Part shown: positions 31,386 to 41,800 of the stretch, one piece after another
How the letters are laid out: every line of letters starts with the position of its first letter
Numbering within the stretch: position 1 is the stretch's first letter
NCBI GenBank assembly: GCA_035610835.1
Contig: CM069459.1
Location: forward strand, 28,291,570 to 28,355,569
Source: Ophiura sarsii
Taxonomy: Eukaryota; Echinodermata; Ophiuroidea; Amphilepidida; Ophiuridae
DNA: 64,000 bases
Direction of reading: 5' to 3'
Program-made: the position numbers and the translations under genes
Notes under the pieces: generated by a model
Databases searched by the model: none
The model's input: the letters and a program-made list of their open reading frames with translations, nothing else
Told to the model about the DNA's origin: nothing

Positions 31386-31880
31386 ACTTGCTTATGAAGA
31401 AAGAACATTGGATACTCTGTTAGAAAAAAAGCACCATTGTGTCTGTTTCTGCTGCCTAGGTATCTATGTTCTTGTTATACATTTTATCATTGCTAAATCA
31501 TTACTCTTCTTCTTGTTGAGAAGGCATCTTTTTTTAACCGTCTCCACCATGACAAGTGCAAATCCATTTTTTTTGTTCAGCTTCTACAACACCTTCCCCC
31601 CTCAGCATCAGGCCCTGCTACTTCGAACAACACATGCCTATGTTGAACTTATAAGCACAAATAGTGTAGATATTCAGCACAAAATAGTGTAATTTTCTTC
31701 TTTTTCACCCATAAAGTGAAAAAATCCATGCAATTAATGTATAAGTTACCTTATCTTGACCTCTTCTTCTTAATCACCTCCTGTCTCAGCTTTTGTTGAT
31801 CGGCGATGTGTTTTTAATTTCTTTTTGCAGCTGTATATGCACGGTCTTTCTCTTTGCAGACAGTTAGTTTTTTCTGAGTT
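31386..31880. other. No recognisable gene
   Basis: AT-rich spacer. A plus-strand frame (31,378-31,692) has no recognisable motif. Confidence 0.5.
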
Positions 31881-31883
31881 TTT

Positions 31884-32213
31884 TTAGTTCCTTGGCTTCT
31901 TTGCGATATTGTTTTTTCTTTTCTTGTGCCATGCAACGATGAGCGGTTCACATACTTGCCAACATTGAAATCTCAAAAGTAGACTCAAGGCGAACGTAGC
32001 GAGCGAAGCTGCGTTGCTGTGGAAAATTGTTAACACTCCTTTCATAACAGTAGAGAGTAGGGTGTACCTTTTCTTGTTCTCCGCTTCATCATACAGGTTT
32101 GATATTGCATGCCACTGGAAGTCTATGCGCTCTCCATCTCTGTGTGATATCTCCTCATCTATTTGGTAAAGGTTGAACTCTGTTTCCAAGTCATCCATGG
32201 ACTCAATGGGCAC
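31884..32213 (-). pseudogene. hAT-type transposase C-terminal fragment
   Basis: The minus-strand reading contains IESMDDLETEFNLYQIDEEI, HRDGERIDFQWHAI and RYTLLSTVMKGVLTIFHSNA. 'W......yp.L...vk.iL.i.hsNA..ER.FS' is the hAT C-terminal dimerisation region. Here the frame shifts just after HSNA, so the following ER.FS is lost. It could be the C-terminal part of the same element as 32,329-33,090, or of another hAT. Confidence 0.5.
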
Positions 32214-32328
32214 AAGCTTGAAATGCTCAACAAAGTATGCAACTGGGCTGAACTTAACTGTCTGTCTTTTACTGATGTCTAGTACTTGAGCATTAACACC
32301 AGTTCATCATTGAAAGGGTAATTTTCCA

Positions 32329-33090
32329 TCATGTAGGTTGCATGGAGTGGCATATATCCTGGTCAACCGGTGACATCAGCTGATCATTTTGAGAATATGG
32401 CCGAATGGACGTTTCATGATGAGCTTGCAGGTCATACTTGACTGTTTGGATTGCTCCACAAGTACTCACGTCTAGCCCATTTGTTTTTGCACATACGATA
32501 TCACTCATTATACTAAAATTTTGCTCCACTCCTGGGCCAGTAATTTTTGACAAAGCACACTTAATTGCTGGCTTCATGGCTGGATAAGGTTTACAAACTT
32601 CATCCCACCATCTCTCAAGACTTGTATCCTCCTCAAACACTGGAAGCTTATGATTAATCTGCATCTGCCTTGCAGATGATTCATACGCGTTAGTGACGCA
32701 CCATTATATTTTCAGGGGGGTGGTAGGAAGTTGGGTTTGGGGGATTTTTTTGGCTGCCATAAGGAGGGAATTTTCATTCATATTGAGTTGGGTGGGGTAT
32801 TTTCTTTTTTTTACTCATCAGGGGGGAATTTTTTTGTGGCCTGCATAGAGGGGGAATTTTGTTCTTTCAAAAACTTTCTACCCCCAGCCCCCCCCCCCCC
32901 CCCCCCCCCCCGAAAATATAATGGTGCATGCCTTATGTTGCTCTGTGCTCATATGGTGCTGAAATAAGTTCCCAAGTTCCTTCAAGTACTCAAAAGTTTT
33001 ACTATGACCTTGTGCTTTGGGATCCAATGCAGACAAACATTTCAGTACAGGATTATTCAGTGGCAATTTCATTTGCATGTATAAATTCAT
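32329..33090 (-). pseudogene. hAT-like transposase fragment, interrupted by an insertion
   Basis: The upstream part (33,090-32,930) reads KLPLNNPVLKCLSALDPKAQ, GHSKTFEYLKELGNLF. The downstream part (32,664-32,329) reads FEEDTSLERWWDEV, YPAMKPAIKCALSKITGPGV, EQNFSIMSDIVCAKTNGLDV and STCGAIQTVKYDLQAHHETS. 'k.L.....L..lSaLdP...gh..t...lk.L' followed by 'WW..V....yp.l...vk..LsifhGp.vE.sFn.M.div' is a hAT-like dimerisation region of marine-invertebrate elements. A C-rich inverted-repeat element (32,698-32,927) separates the halves. Confidence 0.55.
32698..32927. mobile_element. Small inverted-repeat element with G/C-tract arms
   Basis: Inverted ends gcaccattatattttc are followed by a G run on the left and a run of more than 20 C on the right. 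It lies inside the hAT-like frame. No target-site duplication could be recognised at its borders, so its exact limits are uncertain. Confidence 0.7.
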
Positions 33091-33395
33091 GGACCATCAT
33101 AAAACCGGTGAAAACTACTTCCTTCGACAATGCAACTCGATTCAACTGATATAATTTTAGGTGCAGCGAAATATTCCTCTTTCCTTCCCTCCAATTCCGG
33201 TGTTAATACAACTCGCCGAAATCCAGTTTCGATGGGCAATGAAACATGACACTCCCGAAAATGTATTGAAATTGATCGGGGCTTGCAGTTGTCGACTTTC
33301 ACTGATAACATTGAATCGGTAATACAATGTAACAACAAGATATTGTGATCTTTTAATACAGTCGCTTGGTTCCTCTCGAAAAATATTGCCGCCAT
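33087..33395 (-). CDS. Hypothetical ORF with strong Kozak start
   Basis: A 102-codon frame opens at an ATG in an excellent animal context (caagATGGCGGC) and encodes MAAIFFERNQATVLKDHNIL, then CKPRSISIHFRECHVSLPIE. No domain is recognised. It ends at the start of the hAT-like fragment. It could be a host first exon whose splice donor I cannot identify, or chance in AT-rich DNA. Confidence 0.25.
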   Translation of the reverse strand: MAAIFFERNQATVLKDHNILLLHCITDSMLSVKVDNCKPRSISIHFRECHVSLPIETGFRRVVLTPELEGRKEEYFAAPKIISVESSCIVEGSSFHRFYDGP

Positions 33396-33409
33396 CTTGT
33401 ATTACCAAT

Positions 33410-36400
33410 TATTGATAATGGTATCATGTGATTTTGACAGTATTTTGCAAGTCTGCAATTTGACTCACGCAAAGGCTCAAGGGTTACTAGCGGAATCTTC
33501 TCTTGTATAAACCTGTCTCTAGATATGCTTTCCTAACTTTCAATAGCAGGGACTTGACACGTTCTGGTTTCATTTGTAGTAGGATCAGTGTTGCTTTTCC
33601 AATATGCAACTGGGAGACGAAGGAAAAACTTGTGATGAGGTCTAAAAAGTTTGAAAATCGGGGTAGTTATTGGCAGGTATGCAATGTAAAACTATGCGAT
33701 GATGAGATTTTTTTGAAATGCTCGCATTTGGAAAATATGATTAAATGTAGCAACAAAGATAAATTATCATTTCCCCTATTCCTTTGATTATTTAAACCAG
33801 GCTTTAACAACTAGATTTACTGATGCGCCACATTTTAGTAACCAACTTGTTGAAGCTCCACTTGGTCATATTTTTTAGAATTTACAATGGCAAAATTCCC
33901 TTTATAACATTAATTTCAAAATATTTTAACATATGTAGGCAGCATAATAACCAATATTACTGTTTTGAGGGCACATACGTGCGTAGCGTGAGAAAAATGG
34001 CTGTATTTATACATCTGACTGTCATATGCCTATGGAATTTGGCTATATCATAACACGATTTATTTTTAAAAAACAAATTTTAACCACTCTCGCGCCACTT
34101 AGGATGCCTTGATGCGCTCAAGTGGCGCGTGCGCCACCATTTGAGAATGCCTGATTTAAACAATTATATCTTAATTAGGTGGTACGGAAAACCCCCTATT
34201 CTACGAACCCGATTGACCCCATGAAAAAAGCATCTACGAATTAATACCAATATATATAATGGTGAGGTAAATTAGCCAAACAGTCATAATCGTACCGGAT
34301 CTCGAGAGATGCATCCCATGAAGTAGTAAAATATAATGTTGAATAGATGGGAAACGGTATATATCGTCAAGCTATCGAAACTATATGTTTCTTGTTCCAG
34401 ACTGATAGGCCCTATATATGAAATTCTTTATTTTTAACTTGTCCAAAAACATTTTACCAGGCTTTTGTGGTATTTAAAAGAAATTGAAACAGCCTAAACG
34501 ACCGAACCTGAGAGGTCCACTCGCTTGTAGAACAGGTTTTTTTGTTGCCTTACTTTTAAATCTTCCCCATGAAGGTATATTGACCATTACGACAAAATAG
34601 AAACGCACAAAGACTATACATTTACAGATTGTTTATTCCATGTAGTCTGATAATGGTAACAAAAAACTGGTTTGGTGGTGTTACAGAGTGTATACTCGTG
34701 ATACTCTGTCATTAGTGAAGCATTTACGCGCCCAGGTAGACATTCTTCTTTGATCCGACAATTGCAAATGCAATCGCATCTTCGCGCTATTAAAATCAGC
34801 AAGCGTGAAAGTAAATGCGCACAAATATATTTATATTGTATGTATAGGTTAGCAAAAATGAACACAAGTAAAATTGTTCAAAATGTGCATAGCGCAAAAA
34901 AGTACATGCACAGAAATTTCCACTTTACAGTACAGTACTTGATATTATGACGTGATTACTATGTAATCGAAGCAAACAATTCTCAATCAATTTGCTACAT
35001 TTGCGCATGTGTTGTGTGCATGTAGTCATTCAAAAACATATACTGTGTTGTACTTGTGCATGTTTTTGAGGTGCGTGGTAAAAATAAAAGTATTGATCGA
35101 GAATTATTTGTTTTGATTTTAAAATGGGTTGGCATCAACCCCGTAACTTAAAATCAACTATCTCAATGTAAAGCTCATTATAATTATAATGTCTTGGTTT
35201 GTATTTCGTTGCTGTGCTGTCAACACCTGATGGTTTTTTCCAGCCCTTCAGCATGTATGAAGTAAAACTGCCTGATGCATTAGGAAGTGTTCAGGGGCAA
35301 GAGCACTTACAAGGTTTTGATAGATGTGTTTTGGCCCTCGAACATATTTAGAACAGACTACCTAAAGGTTATACATAGGAAGTATTACTTTATACATGCT
35401 GAAGGATCGGATGGCGATACAAGGTTTTAACAGAACCGTGACGTTTTATTTTCAATAATTGATTCGGCGGCTCAATGTCTTTGAGACTGTCATGTGACAT
35501 TCTCTACTCAGATCCATATTTCACTGTTAAATGTCTCGTTGCGTATTATCAGTCATATCACATACTGCGCTATTTTTGTCAAAAAAACAAAAACATATCA
35601 CAGATCTATAAGTTATCCCCCAAATATAAAACTCGAAAGTATTTTCTTGATGTAAGGCCAACATTTTTGTTTGTTTGATTGTCTGTCCATAGATCACTTT
35701 TAAAAGTTAGGTAGGTCGGACAGGAAAAGGGTGTTTTTTTTCTCACTTGCCCTTTTTTCAGGTACCAAAAGTAAAATGAGATGTACTTGTTGTGGTTACC
35801 AAAACGGGGAACAAAATCTTTAATATTTTGAAGAGTATTTTTATTTTCTCAACACTTAAAAAAAAAATGAAAAAATGAAAATTTTGATTTTCGACTAATG
35901 TTTGTAAAGAATAAAAAAAAAAATCAACAACAAAAATTCAACAAATTCAACAAAAAAATTCAAAACAAAGGTTTTTGGATCGGAATGATTAAGAGGGTCA
36001 GGCGGATGAGGACAATCAAACATATTTGTTGTTGTTGGCCTAATTAAGGATTAAAGTCAGTACGTCAAATAGATCCGTTTCTGATTTTTTTCTTCTTATG
36101 TGATGCGACCAAAAATATTATGAGTTTCCGGTGCATGACAAGAATATTTTTAATGAATCACTAATGTAAAGTGCAAGAAATAATGAAACTGGCAATGTTA
36201 TGTAACTACTATAAAAGTACAATACTATTCTTTTATTCACAACACTTTGACATGGCATATATGTTACCAGTCACAAAAAAGGACATCTTGTCGGCAGACA
36301 CAGTTTTGAGATAGAGACCAATAATATTTGCTGAAATAAAAAAAAAAGAAATATGCTTCTTCAAATCATATCTTGTGATTACAAAAAGTCCTATAACCTT

Positions 36401-36495
36401 CAACATGGTATCATTTCTAAGCTTAATCTGCTTGTTCCAATAACTCGATTAACCCTGGTCTCCAACATGTCCATTTTGATATGAAGGGTCACATG
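33410..36495. other. Intergenic; no convincing gene
   Basis: AT-rich with short frames only (longest 94 codons at 33,503). A small inverted-repeat element lies at 35,245-35,405. Around 34,080-34,140 there is a local GC-richer inverted word (gcgccactt / caagtggcgc). Nothing else was supported. Confidence 0.5.
35245..35405. mobile_element. Short MITE
   Basis: Inverted ends ccttcagcatgtatgaagta and tactttatacatgctgaagg bound 160 bp without coding potential. Confidence 0.65.
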
Positions 36496-36497
36496 AA

Positions 36498-36983
36498 AAA
36501 AATAAGTTCCCCTTTAGATTATGCCTGATATTTTTTCAATGAGTTACTCCATCGAAACGAGTTTTGGCACACACAATGTACGTGTGCACAGCAACACTAG
36601 AACGGGCTACAACTACTCAGGTGTTGTAATGCTTGAATGAGCATGAAAGAATAAGCAGCTTGAACCTCGGTCTTGAACCAGGGTCTTTGCTTGAACACCG
36701 CATTTTTCACCTTTTAAAATGAGGTATTCCTCCAGTCAATGTGTGCTCATTCAAGCAGCACAACAACTGTTGCTTAACCATCCTCCTTCAATACATCATT
36801 TGGCAACTTTTGAATTGAGGTATTCCTCAATTCAATGTGTGCTCATTCAAGTATTACAACACCTGCGTAGCTATTATAGGCCCGCTCTAGCGTTGCTTTG
36901 CACACATACATTATGTGTGCCAAAACTCGTTTCGATGGAGTAACTCATTAAATAAATATCAGGCATACTCTGAACTTATTTTG
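36498..36983. mobile_element. MITE with ~70-bp inverted ends
   Basis: aaataagttc...tatgcctgata at the left returns inverted at the right. Both continue inward with gagttactccatcgaaacga and gttttggcacaca. Inner direct words (gaggtattcctc, caatgtgtgctcattcaag) occur twice. Non-coding. Confidence 0.85.
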
Positions 36984-37134
36984 TGTTGAACTGTGTATTT
37001 TGGTAGGCAAACAAGCATGTGTTCTGCAATGGCCAAGAGATTTTGATTGGAACTGTACAGGCATGAATTTGCATGAAAGTAGGCTATCATGCCTGAACTA
37101 TAAGATATCTACGAGAAAATTAGATACATGTACT

Positions 37135-37705
37135 CGGCCGTAATTTGGCAAAACAGCGTAAGTCGAAATATTGACATTTTGAGTTAAATGCATTTTTGGG
37201 GAAATCGAGGGCGCTCTTTTCATTTGTGATAGTCTCAAAAGCCCTCGACGTACCGTTTTAAAGATAGCATAGCGTATCTCAGCCTTGTTTTGCAACCGTT
37301 AGCATTTCAATATGGTAAAACAGCGTAACTTGTATTACGTGTTTCAAAATCTAGTCATTTCTTGGCAAAACAGCGTATCTCTAAGTTACGCGCCTTTGCC
37401 AAACAGCGATTTTGCTACGAGATACGCGGGTTTGGCGAAAAATAGTAACCAAAGAATTACACGTAAATTGAGTTACGCTGTTTTTGCAAGATTAACTCTG
37501 CGTATAATTAGATGTCGATTTGGCAAACTCGCGTATCTGGTTAAAATCAGCTGTATCTTTAGTAAAAACAGTTTATTTTACTTAAGATTTTAAAAATAAA
37601 GAAAATGTAACATCATGCACGTTTTCCTTACGTTTTCTTACTTTAAAGTGCTCATATCTCAAAAACGTAATTTTCGAGTTACGCTGATTTGCCAAATTAC
37701 GGCCG
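37135..37705. mobile_element. MITE with TACT duplication and internal sub-repeats
   Basis: Ends are inverted CGGCCGTAATTTGGCAAA and TACT is duplicated outside (37,131-37,134; 37,706-37,709). The words ttggcaaaacagcgta, gccaaacagcg and their inverses recur at about 37,148, 37,370, 37,395 and 37,480, so the terminal sequence has been copied inward. Confidence 0.8.
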
Positions 37706-37709
37706 TACT

Positions 37710-38320
37710 GTGCTTAAAACGTAACTTTCCTGATGGTAAACAAGTTGATAAACCTGAAATTGTAAAGTTATGTCTTCATTTATATTCGAGTTACGGACAA
37801 AATAGTCCAGTACCAATTCAAATATTGCACTTGACTGATGCCTTATTACGTGTGTTAGTTTTATACGGCAAATTGACTATTTGAATTAAAAACCGTCTAA
37901 ATTTAATTCAAAAAGGTAAATTTGAAAAATAATGTTTCTTCAAGACATTAGAATTTGAATTAGAAGTTGACTTTCAAAACGAGGCATACAATTTAAGTCA
38001 ACTTACAGTAATGGCTTTCGTGGTAATTTCCATTCAGTATCTCGATTGATGTTGCAGATTAATTGCTCTGCCTGAAAGTGACTTTTTATGACTATTATTG
38101 TTATATTTTACGCTACAATAATTTACATTTTTTTTGTACAAAATAGAAATATTTATAATTTGTACATAATATGATACAAAGAAGGATGGATGAACAAACA
38201 ATATTTATTATATTAAAAAAAGTTGATACTATAAGTAATATTATGAAGACTTTGCTTGATTTATTTATTTATGTTCCGAGTATCGTTCATTAGGTGGTGG
38301 ATAACCAAAGGCAATTTTTT
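37710..38320. other. No recognisable gene
   Basis: AT-rich, with no splice-bounded exon. It lies downstream of the LRRC23 poly(A) region. Confidence 0.5.
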
Positions 38321-38546
38321 TTGTGTGTGTTGCCCTCAGCTAAAAAATTAGGCTCGCATTTGCTCCAAGATTACCCAAATTATTAAATATGACTATTTTC
38401 TGCTATTTTTTACTTGAATAAATAGTTTAAACTATTGTCATAGTAGAAACATTTGACATTTACCAATTCTGGCAGTAATATTTTTCGGCAATTAGAAGAA
38501 AGAAAAACCTGACCCAACATTTTTGGCATCTGAGGGCAACACAACA
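38321..38546. mobile_element. Diverged MITE ('ttgtgttgccctcag' family), copy 1
   Basis: Inverted ends tgtgttgccctcag / ctgagggcaacaca. Related copies at 46,188-46,475 (opposite orientation) and 53,653-53,960 share tttaccaatt and cctgacccaacatttttgg words. Confidence 0.7.
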
Positions 38547-38616
38547 ATTTATTTTTTGGCCTTGATTGGGAACTATAGTTTTTAATCAGTTTCAAATTGA
38601 CAAGAACTATACAGTT

Positions 38617-38622
38617 TTTATT
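38617..38622 (-). terminator. LRRC23: LRRC23 poly(A) signal AATAAA
   Basis: First minus-strand AATAAA after the stop codon, about 190 nt downstream. A second candidate lies at 38,548-38,553 at the edge of the MITE. Confidence 0.6.
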
Positions 38623-38811
38623 TCTCTGCCACAAAAGTGATCCAAGCGTATGCGCCTAATTGTGGCATATGCCAATTTGGAACTGACAATAGGCGATTCT
38701 GGTAATTGATCCTTCCACCCCAACCTATATTGATGCCCTTCCCTTGTATGGTGCAATGATGCTCTTATATGATGCCTTGATGCCCTTATGGTGAACTGAT
38801 AAATCGGGTTG

Positions 38812-38853
38812 TCATACATCTTCAGTATCTGAATGGATAACCTCTTCAGTGCC
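38812..38853 (-). CDS. LRRC23: LRRC23 exon 7 (terminal mini-exon)
   Basis: Acceptor tttgtttcag at 38,854 opens a 42-bp coding end, GTEEVIHSDTEDV then TGA. It is too short for ORF finders. Its phase matches exon 6 and its acidic composition matches LRRC23 tails. An AATAAA follows at 38,622-38,617. Confidence 0.8.
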   Translation of the reverse strand, partial: GTEEVIHSDTEDV

Positions 38854-41800
38854 CTGAAACAAAAGAAATAAACAAAACAAATTAAAAAATAATTTTAGGC
38901 ATTTTTCTAACAACTGCATTGAGAGGACGACACATTGTCAATTTTCTGGATGTTTTCTGGATGTTTCATTATTATCATTATTATATTCATTTGAAAAGCT
39001 GATGTGTTTAGCTTTCAAACGGTACCACATTTGTTGTAATCACTTCTTTTAGTGTAAAAACACTTGCTTGAAAATATGGGGAGGTCTCAAAAGAACAAAT
39101 CTGACATCTGATTACTTTGACAACTACACTGTAAAAACGCTGTTTCAAACAACTGGCGTTGTTCAAGTTCCCTGCGTAAACAACTGTTTAAATATGCACA
39201 AGTTGATTAAGGGAAGTGTCAACCCTAAATATATCAAATTTATCAAGCACTGTAACTTTTAAACTAATAATGTAATGTACATAAAAGTATACAATTTTTC
39301 AAATGAAATGAGTCGGAGAATCCATTTTTGGTATTAAATTTCGCCAAAAATAGTGATTTCTACATTTTTGCCCAAAAATCACTTTTTTGGCGCCAAAAAT
39401 TTACGGACAACCTAACAAAATCAGTTTTTTATTAAAAATTTCAAAATTTCACCAAAATCATCTAAAGTCAATTATCTAGGAAGCCCTTTTTTTTTATGGC
39501 TTAAATTTTTTTAGTTTTGAAAATATTGACCAAAAAGTGCCAACAAATGTTTTTTATCTCAAAAATCACATTTTTGGCACTTTTTGGTCAATATTTTCAA
39601 AACTAAAATTTTTTAAGCCAAAAAAAAAAAGTGCTTCCTAGATAATTGACTTTAGATGATTTTGGTGAAATTTTGAAATTTTTAATAAAAAACTGGTTTT
39701 GTTAGGTTGTCCGTAAATTTTTGGCGCCAAAAAAGTGATTTTTGGGCAAAAATGTAGAAATCACTATTTTTGGCGAAATTTAATACCAAAAATGGATTCT
39801 CCGACTCATTTCATTTGAAAAATTGTATACTTTTATGTACATTACATTATTAGTTTAAAAGTTACAGTGCTTGATAAATTTCATATATTTAGGGTTGACA
39901 CTTCCCTTAAGCAGGGTACTTGAAGAAATCCTGTTGTAAATAAACGTTTTTGCTGTGTTGTAGAGAGAAGCTCTATTGACTTGATGACAAAATAGTGGTG
40001 ATTTTGGCACATTGAGATTGAGACCTCCCCATATTCTCAAGCACATGGCTGAGCACTGACAGAAGGGGGATTGCTCCAAATATGGTACTGTTGGATGGAA
40101 AGATGAACACATCAGCCTTCCATTAATATGCAACACTTGTGACATGAACTTATCGAGGGCTCGGAACCAAAAGGCCTCATCTCTCATGTTTTTCAAAAAT
40201 GAGATTTTGGTATCAAAATGTTCAGAAAGTAGCACAGCCTTATCTCCACAACACAACCCCTTATAAGTTATAGCCAGCATCACAAGGCCTATCTCCATCT
40301 TCCCAATGTGTTTAAAAATCATCAAAAAATGGGAACAGTTTTTTAAATGTCACCCGGCCAGTTTGTGTACCGTAAAACGTGGTGAATAGGGACATGGGGG
40401 CCGGGTGACATTTAAAAAATTGTTCCCATTTTTGTCCTTATTCACCCCATGTCCCTATTCACCCCGTTTTACGGTAGTCTTTTTCTCAGAATAGTCAAAA
40501 TGGAGATGGCCTTTTGTTTCTGAGCCCTCGATATTATGAAATATAGGTGATTGAAAAATGTCTATACACCTTTTTTTGAGGAGTTTATATTACAACCCAA
40601 ATCTTGGGATAGAGTAATTAATCCAACTTTACTATGGCTAAATGGATTAAGTTCAACCTGGGGGTGGGGCATACTAAAAGGTACATACATGCTCAGAAGG
40701 AAATAGGATAGCTTTTCATGGAAGTGTGATGACATGCATATATTGCTTAGGGTGTTAAAATAAAGGAAATTTGAGCAAAAGGGTATGTTTTTAGCTTAAA
40801 TCTTTAAAGGATTTTGGGGGTTTTCCCCCTCGAAAAGCCCCCTCCAAAACGCCCCAATTACCAAATCAAGATGGTGAAACATTTTTGAATATCAAGTGAA
40901 TTGTTAATTATTGTAAAAATAATTATTTGATGCTTAAATCACAACTCTTAAATAAATAAAATTTAACAAAATGCATTTCACATTCAGGTTTCAGGAAACA
41001 AACATGGGTCTTTAATTTTGTCTGATAAATTATGGGGTCAACTTTCAACATTTATTGCTGCCCTTGAATGGGCAATATATTAAGGGGGTGTTAACCCTAC
41101 TAATATGAAATTTATCAAGCGCTGTAACTTTTGAACTATTTATGTGATGTATTTAAATTATAAGTATACATTTTTGGAGAGAAAATGAGTCAAAGAATCC
41201 AATTTTGCTATTAAATTTCACTAAAAATGCTGATTTTTAAAAATCACTTTTTTGTCTCAACATTTTTCTGACAACGTTACACATTTTGGTAACAAATGCC
41301 AACATTGCACCAAAGTCATCTATACTATAGACACTTCTCTAGGAACTTTTTGTGTGTGTGTTTAGTTTTTGACCAAAAAAGGTAAACAATTGCATTTTTG
41401 AGGTAACAAATTTAAATTGTTAGCACATATCACAAGTAGTTCAAAAGTTACATAACTTGATAAATTTCATATATTTAGAGTTAACACCCCCTTAACATAG
41501 ATTCCTTCAACTTACCTCTGCTGCCATTTCTTCTGCTCTCCTCTGTTCATATATCTCCTCCGCTTCCTGTCTTTCCTCCTCTGTGAAGTCGTCCTTATCG
41601 AGACGTTCCAGACGGCGCAGGTTTATGAGGACCTCCATACGGTAGTCGTCCTCATCCGACAGTGGGCTCTCTATAAAGATGATGAAAGTAATAATAATGT
41701 ACATTTATAAGGCCAAATAAAAAGAAAAACTATTTTCTCGTCCTAACTTTCGGGAAAAGGGAGGACGAGGGCACTTTTTAAACAAATTAAATAAATAATA

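Noticed and set aside
39855..40325. 156-codon minus-strand ORF in LRRC23 intron 6
   Set aside because: It runs across the right arm of the palindromes, and no motif is recognisable. Length is explained by chance plus inverted repeats.
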